Positions 1-9,882 of a stretch of 64,000 nt of DNA are shown here, piece after piece. The stretch is from Flavobacterium celericrescens (GTDB lineage Bacteria; Bacteroidota; Bacteroidia; Flavobacteriales; Flavobacteriaceae), in the NCBI RefSeq assembly GCF_011392075.1, contig NZ_JAAJBV010000005.1:169059-233058 (forward strand), written 5' to 3'. How positions within the stretch are numbered: the first letter of the stretch is position 1; the number at the start of each line of letters is the position of its first letter. The position numbers and the translations under genes were made by a program. The notes under the pieces were generated by a model. That model saw only the letters and a program-made list of their open reading frames with translations. It had not been told where the DNA came from and did not search any database.

Positions 1-1809
1 TGCAGCGGCAACAGCTCTATCAGCGTGCATGGTTAATTCGCAACCACCACCTAATGTCATTCCGTGAGGAGCAACGATAACTGGAATTGCAGAATAACGA
101 CAACGCATCATCGTGTCTTGGAACATTTTGATGGCCATGTTTAATTCGTCATATTCTTGCTCTACAGCCATCATGAAAATCATTCCTAAATTAGCTCCAA
201 CAGAGAAATTTGCTCCTTGATTACCAATTACTAAACCATTGTAGTCTTTTTCAGCAATATCAATGGCTTTGTTGATTCCTTGTAAAACACCAGCGCCAAT
301 AGAATTCATTTTAGAGGTAAATTCTAAATTGATGATACCATCACCTAAATCGGTAATTATAGAATCGCTGTTGTTCCATATTTTTTTGCTTTCGCGAATG
401 TTATTTAAGATGATGAAAGCATCCTGACCAGGAATTTTCTCTACTTTTTTATTAGTGATAGAGTAGAAGTGTGTTGCTCCATCTTTAACTGAATAGAAAG
501 AAGTACTTCCAGAAGCTAACATATCAGTTACCCAAGTAGCAGGTTGATAGCCTTCCGCTTTCATTAATTCAATTCCTTTTTCAACACCGATAGCATCCCA
601 AATTTCGAATGGACCGTTTTCCCAACCAAATCCAGCTTTCATAGCATCGTCGATTTTATAGAAAGCGTCGGTGATTTCAGGAATTCTGTTAGAGCAATAT
701 TGGAACATCGAAGCGAAATTTTTTCTGTAAAATTCTCCTGCTTTGTCTTTTCCAGTAACTAAAACTTTGAATCTGTCGATTGGTTTTTCAATCGTTTTGG
801 TTAATTCTAAAGTTGCGAATGAAGCTTTTTTATTCGCTCTATATTCTAATGTATCTAAGTCTAAAGTTAGAATGTCTTTTCCTTCTTTTTTGTAGAAACC
901 TTGTCCTGTTTTGCTTCCCAACCATTTGTTTTCCATCATTTTGTTAACAAATTCAGGAAGTTTGAACAATTCATGAGCCTCGTCGTTTGGACAATTTTCA
1001 TAAATTCCGTTAGCAACATGAACTAAAGTATCTAAACCTACAACATCAACCGTTCTAAAAGTAGCTGATTTTGGACGACCAATTACTGGTCCTGTTAATT
1101 TATCTACTTCTTCAACGGTTAATCCCATTTCCTTTACTTGATGGAACAAACTTTGGATTCCGAAAATTCCAATTCTATTTCCAATAAAAGCTGGAGAATC
1201 TTTAGCAATCACCGAAGTTTTTCCTAAGAATTTTTCACCATAACCATTCAAGAAATCCAATACTTCTTGTGATGTTTTTGGTCCAGGAATAATTTCAAAT
1301 AATTTTAAGTAACGCGCAGGATTAAAGAAGTGCGTACCACAGAAATGTTGTTGGAAATCTTCGCTTCTTCCTTCGCTCATAAATTGAATAGGAATACCAG
1401 AAGTATTTGAAGTCACTAAAGTTCCTAGTTTTCTATATTTATCAACTTGTTCAAAAACAATTTTTTTAATGTCTAAGCGCTCTACAACAACTTCGATAAT
1501 CCAATCTGCAGTTGCAATTTTAGACATATCATCTGTTGTATTTCCTGTAGTTATTCGATTAGCAAAACTGGGATGATAAATAGGAGAGGGTTTCGATTTT
1601 AAAGCATTAGCTAAATGGTCATTCACCAATCTATTTCTAACAACTTTACTTTCTAAAGTCAATCCTTTTTTCTGTTCAGCTTCGGTTAATTCGTTTGGAG
1701 CAATGTCTAATAATAAGACTTCTACACCAATATTAGCAAAATGACAAGCGATGCCGCTTCCCATAATACCCGAACCTATAACAGCTACTTTTTTAATATT
1801 ACGTTTCAT
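1..1809 (-). CDS. 3-hydroxyacyl-CoA dehydrogenase / enoyl-CoA hydratase fusion, cut by window edge
   Basis: This is a fatty-acid beta-oxidation enzyme acting in the cytoplasm. The start at 1809 gives an N-terminal Rossmann motif (GSGIMGSGIA, about residues 10-19) followed by a 3-hydroxyacyl-CoA dehydrogenase domain with the family's NTSGIPI and HFFNPARYLKLFEI segments. After about residue 430 a crotonase-type hydratase region begins, and the frame is still open at base 1, where GGGCELTMHAD of the hydratase fold is readable. The dehydrogenase-first order is the reverse of E. coli FadB and is common in Bacteroidetes. 603 codons are visible and the C-terminal end lies outside the window. It starts 20 bp after the MarR gene on the same strand, so the two probably form an operon controlled by that regulator. 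Confidence 0.9.
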   Translation of the reverse strand, partial: MKRNIKKVAVIGSGIMGSGIACHFANIGVEVLLLDIAPNELTEAEQKKGLTLESKVVRNRLVNDHLANALKSKPSPIYHPSFANRITTGNTTDDMSKIATADWIIEVVVERLDIKKIVFEQVDKYRKLGTLVTSNTSGIPIQFMSEGRSEDFQQHFCGTHFFNPARYLKLFEIIPGPKTSQEVLDFLNGYGEKFLGKTSVIAKDSPAFIGNRIGIFGIQSLFHQVKEMGLTVEEVDKLTGPVIGRPKSATFRTVDVVGLDTLVHVANGIYENCPNDEAHELFKLPEFVNKMMENKWLGSKTGQGFYKKEGKDILTLDLDTLEYRANKKASFATLELTKTIEKPIDRFKVLVTGKDKAGEFYRKNFASMFQYCSNRIPEITDAFYKIDDAMKAGFGWENGPFEIWDAIGVEKGIELMKAEGYQPATWVTDMLASGSTSFYSVKDGATHFYSITNKKVEKIPGQDAFIILNNIRESKKIWNNSDSIITDLGDGIINLEFTSKMNSIGAGVLQGINKAIDIAEKDYNGLVIGNQGANFSVGANLGMIFMMAVEQEYDELNMAIKMFQDTMMRCRYSAIPVIVAPHGMTLGGGCELTMHADRAVAAA

Positions 1810-1829
1810 GTTGTTGATAGGGTTTGTTT

Positions 1830-2270
1830 TTATTTGTCGTTAAATATTTTTTTATCCGTAATTAACTCATTAATAATTTCGGCTACTTCCATAAAATTTT
1901 GCAATTTCTCTTCGGTTAAATTAGCTCTAACTGTATCATTGAATCGTAGTACGGTATTTTTTGAAAGTTCTCTTTTTTCTTTACCCAGCTCGGTTAAATA
2001 TATTAGAACGCCTCTACCATCAGCGGGATTTTTTTTACGAATGATTAACCCCTTTTCTTCCATTGATTTTAAGGTACGGGTCAAACTAGTGGCTTCCATT
2101 CCCATTCGCGGACCTAGTGTGGTTGATGGTGTTCCATTTTCTCTATCAATGCTTAAAAGCGCAAAACCTGTTGCCATGGTAGCACCATATTTTGTCGCTT
2201 CTTCATTATACATTCTAGCAACTGCTTGCCAAGTATATCTTAATATATAGTCAATTGTTTTGTCTTGCAT
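1830..2270 (-). CDS. MarR-family transcriptional regulator
   Basis: A 146-residue protein with the MarR winged-helix layout: a helical N-terminus, a recognition region around SLTRTLKSMEEKGLI, the wing RKKNPADGRGVLIYLTELG, and a C-terminal dimerisation helix. It lies between a fadD-type ligase gene upstream and the beta-oxidation gene downstream, 20 bp from the latter. This suggests it senses fatty acids or acyl-CoA and controls degradation genes. That role is inferred from context; the sequence does not show the ligand. A perfect palindrome at 2301-2318, just upstream of the -7 promoter element of this gene, is a likely self-operator. Confidence 0.88.
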   Translation of the reverse strand: MQDKTIDYILRYTWQAVARMYNEEATKYGATMATGFALLSIDRENGTPSTTLGPRMGMEATSLTRTLKSMEEKGLIIRKKNPADGRGVLIYLTELGKEKRELSKNTVLRFNDTVRANLTEEKLQNFMEVAEIINELITDKKIFNDK

Positions 2271-2284
2271 AATCTAAATTTGTT

Positions 2285-2318
2285 CAAATATAAAAAAAAA
2301 TACTATGCACGCATAGTA
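2285..2318 (-). promoter_or_regulatory. marR promoter -7 element with palindromic operator
   Basis: On the minus strand a TATATTTG element (2285-2292) matches the Bacteroidetes -7 consensus TAnnTTTG. Immediately upstream is TACTATGCACGCATAGTA (2301-2318), a perfect palindrome with 8-base arms and a 2-base centre, the size typical of MarR operators. A good -33 TTG is not seen. Binding here would block the MarR/beta-oxidation operon. Confidence 0.65.
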
Positions 2319-2360
2319 TTTTAAGACTTTTTTCTATAATTAATGATTTTTTAACATTTA

Positions 2361-2390
2361 AAAAACGAAAATCCACCTTTTGGTGGATTT
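2361..2390 (-). terminator. Rho-independent terminator of the acyl-CoA ligase gene
   Basis: An 8-bp stem (AATCCACC/GGTGGATT) with a 4-base loop, followed on the minus strand by TTCGTTTTTT, directly after the stop of the ligase gene. Confidence 0.75.
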
Positions 2391-2392
2391 TT

Positions 2393-4174
2393 TTATTGTT
2401 CTCCGTATATTTTAGTGTATAAGTTTAAATATTTTTCTTTAATTATTTTACGTTTTAATTTCATGGTTGGAGTTAAATGCCCGTCGTTAATTGACCATAC
2501 GTCTGGTGTAAGCTCAAAACGTTTTACTTTTTCCCAATTGCCAAAGCGCTCATTATAATGGTCGATTTCCTCTTGAATTCGTTTGATTACTATTGGATTT
2601 GAACAAATTTCTTCATTTGAATCACCCAATTTTACATCTGGATGTTTAATTGCCCAATCTTTAATAAAATCAAAAGCAGGTTGTATGAATGCAGCTGGCA
2701 TTTTTTCGCCTTCACCAATTACCATTATTTGCTCAATAAATCTTGATTGTTTAAAAGTATTTTCTAATAATTGAGGAGCCACATATTTACCACCAGAAGT
2801 TTTGAACATTTCTTTTTTACGATCAGTAATTTTTAAGAATCCTTCATTATCAATTTCGCCAATATCACCTGTGTGGAAATAGCCTCCTTTTAACACTTCA
2901 TTAGTTTGTGTTTCATCTTTGTAATAACCCATCATTACATTTGGTCCTTTACATAAGATTTCACCGTCTTCAGCAATTTTTACTTCAACACCATCTAAAA
3001 CTCTTCCTACTGTTCCTACTTTGAAACCTCTGTTTCTCATGTCATTAACGGATACTACAGGCGATGTTTCGGTTAATCCATAACCTTCCATAACTGGAAT
3101 TCCTGCTGCAGTAAATACTTTGGTTAGTCTTGGTTGTAACGCAGCACTACCAGAAACTAGTAATTCTAATTCGCCTCCAAGTGCTTCTTGCCATTTAGAG
3201 AAAATTAATTTTCTGGCAATTTTTAATTGGAATTCATAGAACCATCCATTCTCTTGATATGGCTTGTATTGAATTCCCAATCCAGTTGCCCAAAAGAATA
3301 ATCTCTTTTTAATACCTGTCAATTCAGCACCTTTTGCATAAATTTTGTCGTACACTTTTTCCAATAAACGAGGAACAACAGACATTACATGTGGATGTAC
3401 TTCTTTTAAATTGTCTGATATTTTTTCAATGCTCTCGGCAAAGTATATTGAAATACCATAATATTGGTATAAGTATGTCAACATTCGCTCAAAAATATGG
3501 CAAATAGGTAAGAAACTTAATGCTTTTGTATCACCAGGTCTTAACGGAACTCTAGGTGCACTTAATAAAACATCCGAAACAATGTTTTGATGCGATAACA
3601 TCACACCTTTTGGTCTTCCTGTAGTTCCAGACGTATATATTATTGTAGCTAAATCAGTTGTAGTGACATTGTTTTTGCGGTCTTCCACAACATCTTGGTT
3701 AGATTCATCGGCTCCAAGTTCCAAAATTTCTTTCCAGCTTTTACATCCATTAATATCGTTGTAGGAATAAATAGCTTTTAAATTTGGAATATTGTTCTGT
3801 ACAGCAACTAATTTGTCATATACTTCTTGATCGGATACAAAACAATAAGAAGATTCAGAATGATTTAAAATGTATTCGTAATCTTCAGAAGATATCGTTG
3901 GATAAATTGGAACTGTTTGTGCGCCAGTTTGCAAAGCACCAATATCTGTGATATGCCATTCTGTTCTATTATTTGATGAAATGATTGCGATTTTATCATT
4001 TTTTTGAACACCTAAACGAAGTAACCCTCTTGAAATGGCATTTGCTTTATCAAGATATTCTTTAGTAGAGGTTTTTACCCATTGGTCACCATATTTAGTA
4101 ACTAATGCATCAGGTAAGTTATATTTTTCTAATTGGTGATAAGGAAAATCGAATAAGCGTGTAATATTGTTCAT
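2393..4174 (-). CDS. Long-chain fatty acid-CoA ligase (AMP-forming)
   Basis: A 593-residue adenylate-forming enzyme that activates fatty acids to acyl-CoA for beta-oxidation or lipid synthesis. The P-loop motif YTSGTTGRPKG lies at residues 180-190 and the adenine-binding motif EGYGLTET at about 363-370. The HTGDIGEIDNEGFLKITDRKKE segment near residue 430 carries the usual catalytic and hinge residues. Length and motif order fit the eukaryote-like long-chain (FadD15/LC-FACS) group common in Bacteroidetes. It is transcribed alone and ends in a terminator, but the MarR/beta-oxidation pair sits just downstream on the same strand. Confidence 0.92.
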   Translation of the reverse strand: MNNITRLFDFPYHQLEKYNLPDALVTKYGDQWVKTSTKEYLDKANAISRGLLRLGVQKNDKIAIISSNNRTEWHITDIGALQTGAQTVPIYPTISSEDYEYILNHSESSYCFVSDQEVYDKLVAVQNNIPNLKAIYSYNDINGCKSWKEILELGADESNQDVVEDRKNNVTTTDLATIIYTSGTTGRPKGVMLSHQNIVSDVLLSAPRVPLRPGDTKALSFLPICHIFERMLTYLYQYYGISIYFAESIEKISDNLKEVHPHVMSVVPRLLEKVYDKIYAKGAELTGIKKRLFFWATGLGIQYKPYQENGWFYEFQLKIARKLIFSKWQEALGGELELLVSGSAALQPRLTKVFTAAGIPVMEGYGLTETSPVVSVNDMRNRGFKVGTVGRVLDGVEVKIAEDGEILCKGPNVMMGYYKDETQTNEVLKGGYFHTGDIGEIDNEGFLKITDRKKEMFKTSGGKYVAPQLLENTFKQSRFIEQIMVIGEGEKMPAAFIQPAFDFIKDWAIKHPDVKLGDSNEEICSNPIVIKRIQEEIDHYNERFGNWEKVKRFELTPDVWSINDGHLTPTMKLKRKIIKEKYLNLYTKIYGEQ

Positions 4175-4291
4175 AATTCACAATTAATATTTGTTGCAAA
4201 TTATAAAAATAAAACTAATTGTGCAATTTTTTAAACAATTGATAATCTTTAGTTTAATTTTTTAAGAATAATAAATTACTATGCAAGCCTA

Positions 4292-5158
4292 CTAAATTTG
4301 TTTCAATTGAGAAAGGGTAATGCAAATAATTGAAATTATAGCCAAAACAATCCCAAAATAGTTCCTTTTGGTCATTTTTTCTTTAAATAAGAGTATTCCG
4401 GCTAAGCTTCCTAATACAATAACTCCCATATTCATTCCCGCAAAAACAGTAGATGGATTTTCAGACAACGCTTTATGAGCTTTTAAATAAAATAAAATGT
4501 TTCCAAAATTTAAGATACCTAATCCAATGCCCCAAAAGCAGTTTTTAAATTTGATTGGCTCTTTTTGAAACAATACTTTATAGATTAATATTAAAAGAGA
4601 AACTACAAAAGCACCACAAAAAATAAAAAACAAGGTGGTTGTAAACGGAACATTACTCGAAGTGGCAACTTTTTTAAACAATGTATCAATAATTCCAAAA
4701 CCAAGTAAAACCAATATAGGATACAATAATTTTGAAGGCGAATTTTTAATTTCAGATTTTTTAAATAACGTGAAAAATATAGCAGAAAAACCTATAATTA
4801 AGCCAACAATCTTATAAGAATTGAAGTGCTCCTGAAAAATAAAATAGGAAGCAATTATAGGGATAAAAAGCGATAACCGTTGGGCAATATCTGTTTTAAC
4901 AATTCCAGTATGCTTTATTGAAGTGTTTTGAAAAAGAAACACAATAGGCAATAAAATAGAAAGACTAATCAATAACTCCAAAGGAAGCGAGCCACTACTT
5001 TCTTTAATTTGAGGATTAAATAAAAAGTAGGTAAACGATAAGGCCACACTATAATTCCAACTGATAATTTGGAAAATATTTAATTGATAACGCTTGGCTA
5101 TTTTGAGCAATATTCCAACGGAAACACTACAGATTACGCTTAAAATTACATACCACAT
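4292..5158 (-). CDS. DMT-superfamily (EamA-like) membrane transporter
   Basis: A 288-residue protein of about ten hydrophobic segments in two similar halves, the layout of EamA/DMT metabolite exporters. The hydrophobic stretches begin at the first residues (WYVILSVICSVSVGILLKIA) and end with GIVLAIISIICITLSQL. The substrate cannot be read from sequence. It lies 2 bp downstream of the DUF3667 gene on the same strand, so the two are probably co-transcribed. Confidence 0.8.
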   Translation of the reverse strand: MWYVILSVICSVSVGILLKIAKRYQLNIFQIISWNYSVALSFTYFLFNPQIKESSGSLPLELLISLSILLPIVFLFQNTSIKHTGIVKTDIAQRLSLFIPIIASYFIFQEHFNSYKIVGLIIGFSAIFFTLFKKSEIKNSPSKLLYPILVLLGFGIIDTLFKKVATSSNVPFTTTLFFIFCGAFVVSLLILIYKVLFQKEPIKFKNCFWGIGLGILNFGNILFYLKAHKALSENPSTVFAGMNMGVIVLGSLAGILLFKEKMTKRNYFGIVLAIISIICITLSQLKQI

Positions 5159-5160
5159 AA

Positions 5161-5952
5161 TTAAGCTCTATAAGATAAAGGTCCAAAATTCCAATCGCTT
5201 ACATAGCCATATATCAATAGCATAAATACGACAAGTTCAAAGATTATCAATAGCGTAAATACAAGCATTCGCATCGAAAAATACATTTTCTTATAGTAAT
5301 CTTTAAACGTTTGATAATAACTAAAAATAGGAAAAAATAACACTGCAAACGAAGTGAAAAAACTAAAATAACCAGATACTGAATCAAAGTATTTTGTAAA
5401 ATCTAAAAGGGAAACAATTGAATCAGCTGTAATAATTAAAAGGATTCCTAAAAAAGTAATGCCAGCTATAATGAAATGCTCGCTAAAATTTAATCTTCGC
5501 TTTCTAAAAAGTAAAAAACTATTTACTGCAAATAAGGGAACAAAACTAAAAATCAAAATTTTGGCATAATCTGTAAAAAAATGCTCAAACTTTTTCCCCG
5601 TAACATTACTCTCTTCTGCAAAAGTTTGTCCAATATAAATTTCAGATAATTTATCATAATAGTTCGATAAAAAAAGATTCAAACCAATTAGAAGTAGAAT
5701 AAAATAAAAAACATTATAATAACGAATTCTTTTGCCTTCTATATAGTCCAAAGCGGCTTTCCCTGGTCGAGTAAGCGATTCTTTGGCGGTAAAAAGCATT
5801 CCTTTTTCTACATGAAACAAACCATGCAGCACATCATGTGCGATAAAATGTTTGAAGGTAATACGGTGTATGTCAGTTTTTTGACCACAATTATTACAAA
5901 AGTTTCCACTCACTTGATTATTGCAATTAAGGCATGTAGAGGTTTGGCTCAT
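5161..5952 (-). CDS. DUF3667 zinc-ribbon membrane protein
   Basis: A 263-residue inner-membrane protein of unknown function. The N-terminus holds a zinc-ribbon (CLNCNNQVSGNFCNNCGQ, residues 8-25), followed by the conserved DUF3667 stretch with HGLFHVEKGMLFTAKE and the RPGKAALDYIEGKR segment. About five transmembrane helices follow. This architecture is widespread in Flavobacteriaceae. It is the first gene of a two-gene unit with the DMT transporter, and purL lies upstream behind a terminator. Confidence 0.82.
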   Translation of the reverse strand: MSQTSTCLNCNNQVSGNFCNNCGQKTDIHRITFKHFIAHDVLHGLFHVEKGMLFTAKESLTRPGKAALDYIEGKRIRYYNVFYFILLLIGLNLFLSNYYDKLSEIYIGQTFAEESNVTGKKFEHFFTDYAKILIFSFVPLFAVNSFLLFRKRRLNFSEHFIIAGITFLGILLIITADSIVSLLDFTKYFDSVSGYFSFFTSFAVLFFPIFSYYQTFKDYYKKMYFSMRMLVFTLLIIFELVVFMLLIYGYVSDWNFGPLSYRA

Positions 5953-5980
5953 TTTATAAATGTTTGAATCACAATATTAC

Positions 5981-6012
5981 AAAAAAAATCAGCTTATTAA
6001 AAGCTGATTTTT
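5981..6012 (-). terminator. Terminator after purL
   Basis: A 10-bp perfect stem (AAATCAGCTT/AAGCTGATTT, 5986-6010) with a T-run on the minus strand, just downstream of the purL stop. Confidence 0.8.
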
Positions 6013-6016
6013 GATA

Positions 6017-9000
6017 TTATTTCTTATGCTCAATCCATTTTCTAGCATTTACAAATGCTTCTAACCATGGCGAAACTTCATCTTTCTGTCCTCTTTCTGG
6101 ATAATGTGCCCAGTTCCAAGGGAAAGTCGAACGCTCAATGTGTGGCATCATAACTAAATGTCTTCCAGTGGTATCACACATCATAGCTGTGTTGAAATCA
6201 GAACCATTTGGATTTGCTGGATATCCTTCGTAAGCATATTTTGCTACAATGTTATATTTTTCTTCAGAATAAGGTAATTTGAATTTTCCTTCTCCATGCG
6301 AAATCCATACGCCTAAAGTGGTTCCTTCTAACGTGGATAACATCACTGAGTTATTTTTCTGAACCGTTACCGAAGTAAAGCCACTCTCGTGCTTATTAGA
6401 AGTATTATGATGCATTTTTCCATGAACTTCGTGTTCTGGATTAATCAATTCTAATTCCATTAATAACTGACAACCATTACAAATTCCAACAGAAAGTGTG
6501 TCTTCTCTTTTGAAGAAGTTTTTCAATGCGGTATTCGCTTTTTCGTTGTATAAAAATGCTCCAGCCCAACCTTTAGCCGAACCTAAAACATCCGAATTCG
6601 AAAATCCTCCAACTGCTCCAATGAATTGAATGTCTTCTAATGTTTCTCTTCCCGAAATTAAATCGGTCATGTGAACATCTTTTACATCAAAACCTGCTAA
6701 GTACATAGCATTTGCCATTTCACGTTCAGAATTACTTCCTTTTTCACGAATGATTGCTGCTTTTGGTCTTGAACCAACAGGAGCAATGTCAGCCTGAGCT
6801 TGTCGAAGGGTTCCATCAAAATGCGTTGGGAATGTGAACTGTAATTTTTGGTTTTTATAATTGTCAAAACGTGCTTGCGCCATTCCGTTTTTAGCTTGTT
6901 TTGAATCTAATAAGAATGATGTTTTAAACCAAGTATCACGAAGAGAAGCTACATCTAAATTTAATACTGAAGTTTCAGAAATAATTTCTAATTTTCCGTT
7001 AGTCGTAACTGTTCCTAAATTAAAAAATTCAACTTGATTTTCGGTTAATTGTTTTTCAAATTCTTCATTATTAGCTGGTTGTACAACAATTCCAATGTTT
7101 TCTGAAAACAATATTTTAACTAAATCTTTTTCTTTAAAACAATCAAAATTTAATGCCATCCCAGTTTCCTCAAAGTGAGGAATTCCCCCTTCGGGGGTTA
7201 GGGGGCTAAAACACATTTCTAATAAAGTTGTGATTAAACCACCACTTCCAATATCGTGTCCTGCTTTAATTTTTCTGTCTTTGATTAAATCTTGTAAAAC
7301 GTTGAATGCTTTTTTGAAGAATTCCGAATTTTGAATCGTTGGAACATCGTTTCCAATTTTATTCAACACTTGAGCAAACGAACTTCCACCTAATTTAAAC
7401 GAATCTTGCGATAAGTTGATGTAATAAATGTTTCCGCCATTTCTTTGTAAAACGGGTTCTACTACTTTCGTAATGTTCGAACAATTTCCAGCAGCTGAAA
7501 TAATAACCGTTCCTGGCGCAATTACTTCATCATTTGGATATTTTTGTTTCATTGAAAGCGAATCTTTTCCAGTTGGAATATTGATTCCTAATTCTATAGC
7601 AAAATCGGAACAACCTTTTACTGCCTCATATAAACGAGCGTCTTCTCCTTCATTTTTACAAGCCCACATCCAGTTGGCTGATAACGAAACCGATTGTAAA
7701 CCGTCTTTTAAAGGTGCCCAAACGATATTCGATAAAGCTTCAGCAATAGCCGTTCTTGAACCCGCAACAGGATTTACCAACGCCGAAATAGGCGAGTGCC
7801 CAATCGAAGTCGCAATTCCTTCTTTTCCTTTGAAATCCAATGCCATAACTCCAACATTGTTTAAAGGTAATTGTAATGGACCAACACATTGTTGTTTTGC
7901 CACGCGTCCGCCTACACAACGGTCCACTTTATTAGTTAACCAATCTTTACAAGCTACTGCTTCTAGTTGTAAAACCTGACTTAAGTAGCTTGCTATATTT
8001 TCTTTAGAATATGCTAAATCTGAGTAATTTGTTGCAACGGTTTTATCCGTCATAATTGTTTTTGGCGAACTTCCGAAGAAATCTTCCAAAGCATAATCCA
8101 TTGGTTTTACACCAGTCGATTTTGATTCGAATGTAAATCTATGGTCGTTTGTAACATCACCTACTTGATACATTGGAGAACGTTCTCTGTCTGCAATTCT
8201 TTGTAATGTTTCGATATCTTTTTCACCAATAACCAATCCCATTCTTTCTTGCGATTCGTTTCCGATGATTTCTTTTGCAGAAAGGGTAGGGTCTCCAACA
8301 GGTAATTTATCTAAATCGATCAAACCTCCAGTCTCTTCTACTAATTCAGAAAGACAATTCAAATGTCCGCCTGCTCCATGATCGTGAATTGAAACAATCG
8401 GATTATTATCGCTTTCTACCAAACCACGAATCGCGTTGGCTGCACGTTTTTGCATCTCTGGATTCGAACGTTGGATAGCATTTAATTCAATTCCTGAACC
8501 AAAAGCTCCTGTATCTGCAGAAGATACCGCAGCACCACCCATTCCAATTCTATAATTTTCTCCACCTAAAATAACGATTTTATCGCCTGCCGTAGGTTTC
8601 TTTTTAATCGCTTGGTCTAATTTTCCATAACCAATTCCACCGGCTTGCATGATGACTTTGTCGTAACCTAACTTTCTACTTTTGGAAGCTGAGGCACTCG
8701 AAGCTTCTTCATGTTCGAAAGTTAAAATAGAACCCGTAATTAAAGGTTGTCCAAATTTATTCCCAAAATCTGAAGCTCCGTTTGAGGCTTTAATCAAAAT
8801 ATCCATTGGAGTTTGGTATAACCAAGGTCTTTCAGTCATTCCGTTTTCCCAAGGACGTTCATTTTCTAAACGAGAATAAGAAGTCATATAAACAGCAGTT
8901 CCTGCTAATGGTAATGAACCTTGTCCACCAGCTAAACGGTCACGAATTTCTCCTCCTGAACCCGTTGCAGCTCCGTTGAATGGCTCAACTGTTGTAGGGA

Positions 9001-9751
9001 AGTTGTGTGTTTCTGCTTTTAAGGAAAGTACTGAATCAAATTCCTTTTCTTGGTAAAAATCAGGTTTGTCAGCGCTTTTTGGTGCGAATTGTGTTACTTT
9101 CGGACCTTTTACAAAAGCTACGTTATCTTTATATGCCGAAACAATATCGTTTGGATTTGTTTCCGAAGTTTTCTTGATTAATTTGAATAAAGAAGTTGGT
9201 TTTTCTTCACCATCAATCACAAAGGTTCCGTTGAAAATTTTGTGACGGCAGTGCTCTGAATTCGCTTGTGAGAAAGCAAAAATTTCAGAATCAGTTAACT
9301 TTCTTCCTAATTTCGTTGAAAGATTATTCAAATAGTCCACTTCTTCCGGACTTAGTGCTAAACCTTCTGATTTATTGTAAGCGTCTATATCTTCAATATC
9401 CAAAATGGGTTCTGGTTGGATATTAATAGTATAAATGTCTTGATTTAATTCCGAATACTTTTGCGAAAGCATTGGGTCGAAATCGTTAAAATCGGCAGCT
9501 ACTTTTTCAAATTCCTCAATACGAATGATGCCAGAAATTCCCATATTTTGAGTAATCTCAACTGCATTGGTACTCCAAGGCGTAATCATAGCGGCACGTG
9601 GTCCAACAAAAAAATCCGACAATACGGATTTTTCTATTTTATGGGCGTTGCCAAAAAGCCAATTTAATTTGTTGATGTCTTCTGATGAAATCTCGTTTTG
9701 CGTTTGAACCGCAAAAACCGTGTTGGATTGGTTTCCGAAGAAATGAATCAT
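6017..9751 (-). CDS. purL: Phosphoribosylformylglycinamidine synthase, single-chain
   Basis: A 1244-residue enzyme of purine synthesis that converts FGAR, glutamine and ATP to FGAM. It is the long single-chain form: N-terminal PurS-like part, linker with the [10 protein letters not shown] motif near residue 167, two AIRS-type ATP-binding halves ([20 protein letters not shown] near 250), and a C-terminal glutamine amidotransferase with the nucleophile in [13 protein letters not shown] and the catalytic HIERS segment. Two repeat-derived insertions are read in frame: SPLTPEGG near residue 850 and the LRQAQAD region near residue 984. Both correspond to short interspersed repeats (7183-7208 and 6793-6810). 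The reading frame is intact, so the enzyme is probably active. Confidence 0.96.
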   Translation of the reverse strand: MIHFFGNQSNTVFAVQTQNEISSEDINKLNWLFGNAHKIEKSVLSDFFVGPRAAMITPWSTNAVEITQNMGISGIIRIEEFEKVAADFNDFDPMLSQKYSELNQDIYTINIQPEPILDIEDIDAYNKSEGLALSPEEVDYLNNLSTKLGRKLTDSEIFAFSQANSEHCRHKIFNGTFVIDGEEKPTSLFKLIKKTSETNPNDIVSAYKDNVAFVKGPKVTQFAPKSADKPDFYQEKEFDSVLSLKAETHNFPTTVEPFNGAATGSGGEIRDRLAGGQGSLPLAGTAVYMTSYSRLENERPWENGMTERPWLYQTPMDILIKASNGASDFGNKFGQPLITGSILTFEHEEASSASASKSRKLGYDKVIMQAGGIGYGKLDQAIKKKPTAGDKIVILGGENYRIGMGGAAVSSADTGAFGSGIELNAIQRSNPEMQKRAANAIRGLVESDNNPIVSIHDHGAGGHLNCLSELVEETGGLIDLDKLPVGDPTLSAKEIIGNESQERMGLVIGEKDIETLQRIADRERSPMYQVGDVTNDHRFTFESKSTGVKPMDYALEDFFGSSPKTIMTDKTVATNYSDLAYSKENIASYLSQVLQLEAVACKDWLTNKVDRCVGGRVAKQQCVGPLQLPLNNVGVMALDFKGKEGIATSIGHSPISALVNPVAGSRTAIAEALSNIVWAPLKDGLQSVSLSANWMWACKNEGEDARLYEAVKGCSDFAIELGINIPTGKDSLSMKQKYPNDEVIAPGTVIISAAGNCSNITKVVEPVLQRNGGNIYYINLSQDSFKLGGSSFAQVLNKIGNDVPTIQNSEFFKKAFNVLQDLIKDRKIKAGHDIGSGGLITTLLEMCFSPLTPEGGIPHFEETGMALNFDCFKEKDLVKILFSENIGIVVQPANNEEFEKQLTENQVEFFNLGTVTTNGKLEIISETSVLNLDVASLRDTWFKTSFLLDSKQAKNGMAQARFDNYKNQKLQFTFPTHFDGTLRQAQADIAPVGSRPKAAIIREKGSNSEREMANAMYLAGFDVKDVHMTDLISGRETLEDIQFIGAVGGFSNSDVLGSAKGWAGAFLYNEKANTALKNFFKREDTLSVGICNGCQLLMELELINPEHEVHGKMHHNTSNKHESGFTSVTVQKNNSVMLSTLEGTTLGVWISHGEGKFKLPYSEEKYNIVAKYAYEGYPANPNGSDFNTAMMCDTTGRHLVMMPHIERSTFPWNWAHYPERGQKDEVSPWLEAFVNARKWIEHKK
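6793..6810. repeat. 18-bp interspersed repeat inside purL
   Basis: CCTGAGCTTGTCGAAGGG occurs here and, identically, inside mnmE at 47749-47766. In purL it encodes the LRQAQ stretch and sits in the linker before the amidotransferase domain. Confidence 0.8.
7183..7208. repeat. GC-rich palindromic repeat inside purL
   Basis: A C5/G5-rich partly palindromic stretch (CCCCCTTCGGGGG core followed by TTAGGGGGCTAA) encodes SPLTPEGG in purL. Its composition differs sharply from the surrounding AT-rich gene and it resembles intergenic repeats of Flavobacteria that have entered a coding frame. Confidence 0.6.
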
Positions 9752-9833
9752 TGTGTAGTTATTTGTGTTGTTGTTGAAGTTGCAAATTTATTCTAAAAAG
9801 TTAGAAGTTCAAAGTTTTATAAAGGTTTAAAAA

Positions 9834-9864
9834 CAAAAAAAGCCGTTCTTTTTTGAACAGCTTT
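9834..9864 (-). terminator. Terminator of the DUF1579-like lipoprotein operon
   Basis: Stem AGC(T/C)GTTC/GAAC(A/G)GCT at 9841-9862 with one wobble pair, followed by a T7 run on the minus strand after the stop at 9883. Confidence 0.7.
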
Positions 9865-9882
9865 TTTCTTTTTTGTTGAAAA

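Noticed and set aside
7428..7979. 183-codon open frame opposite purL
   Set aside because: Purely a mirror of the conserved purL coding sequence, with no promoter or family match.
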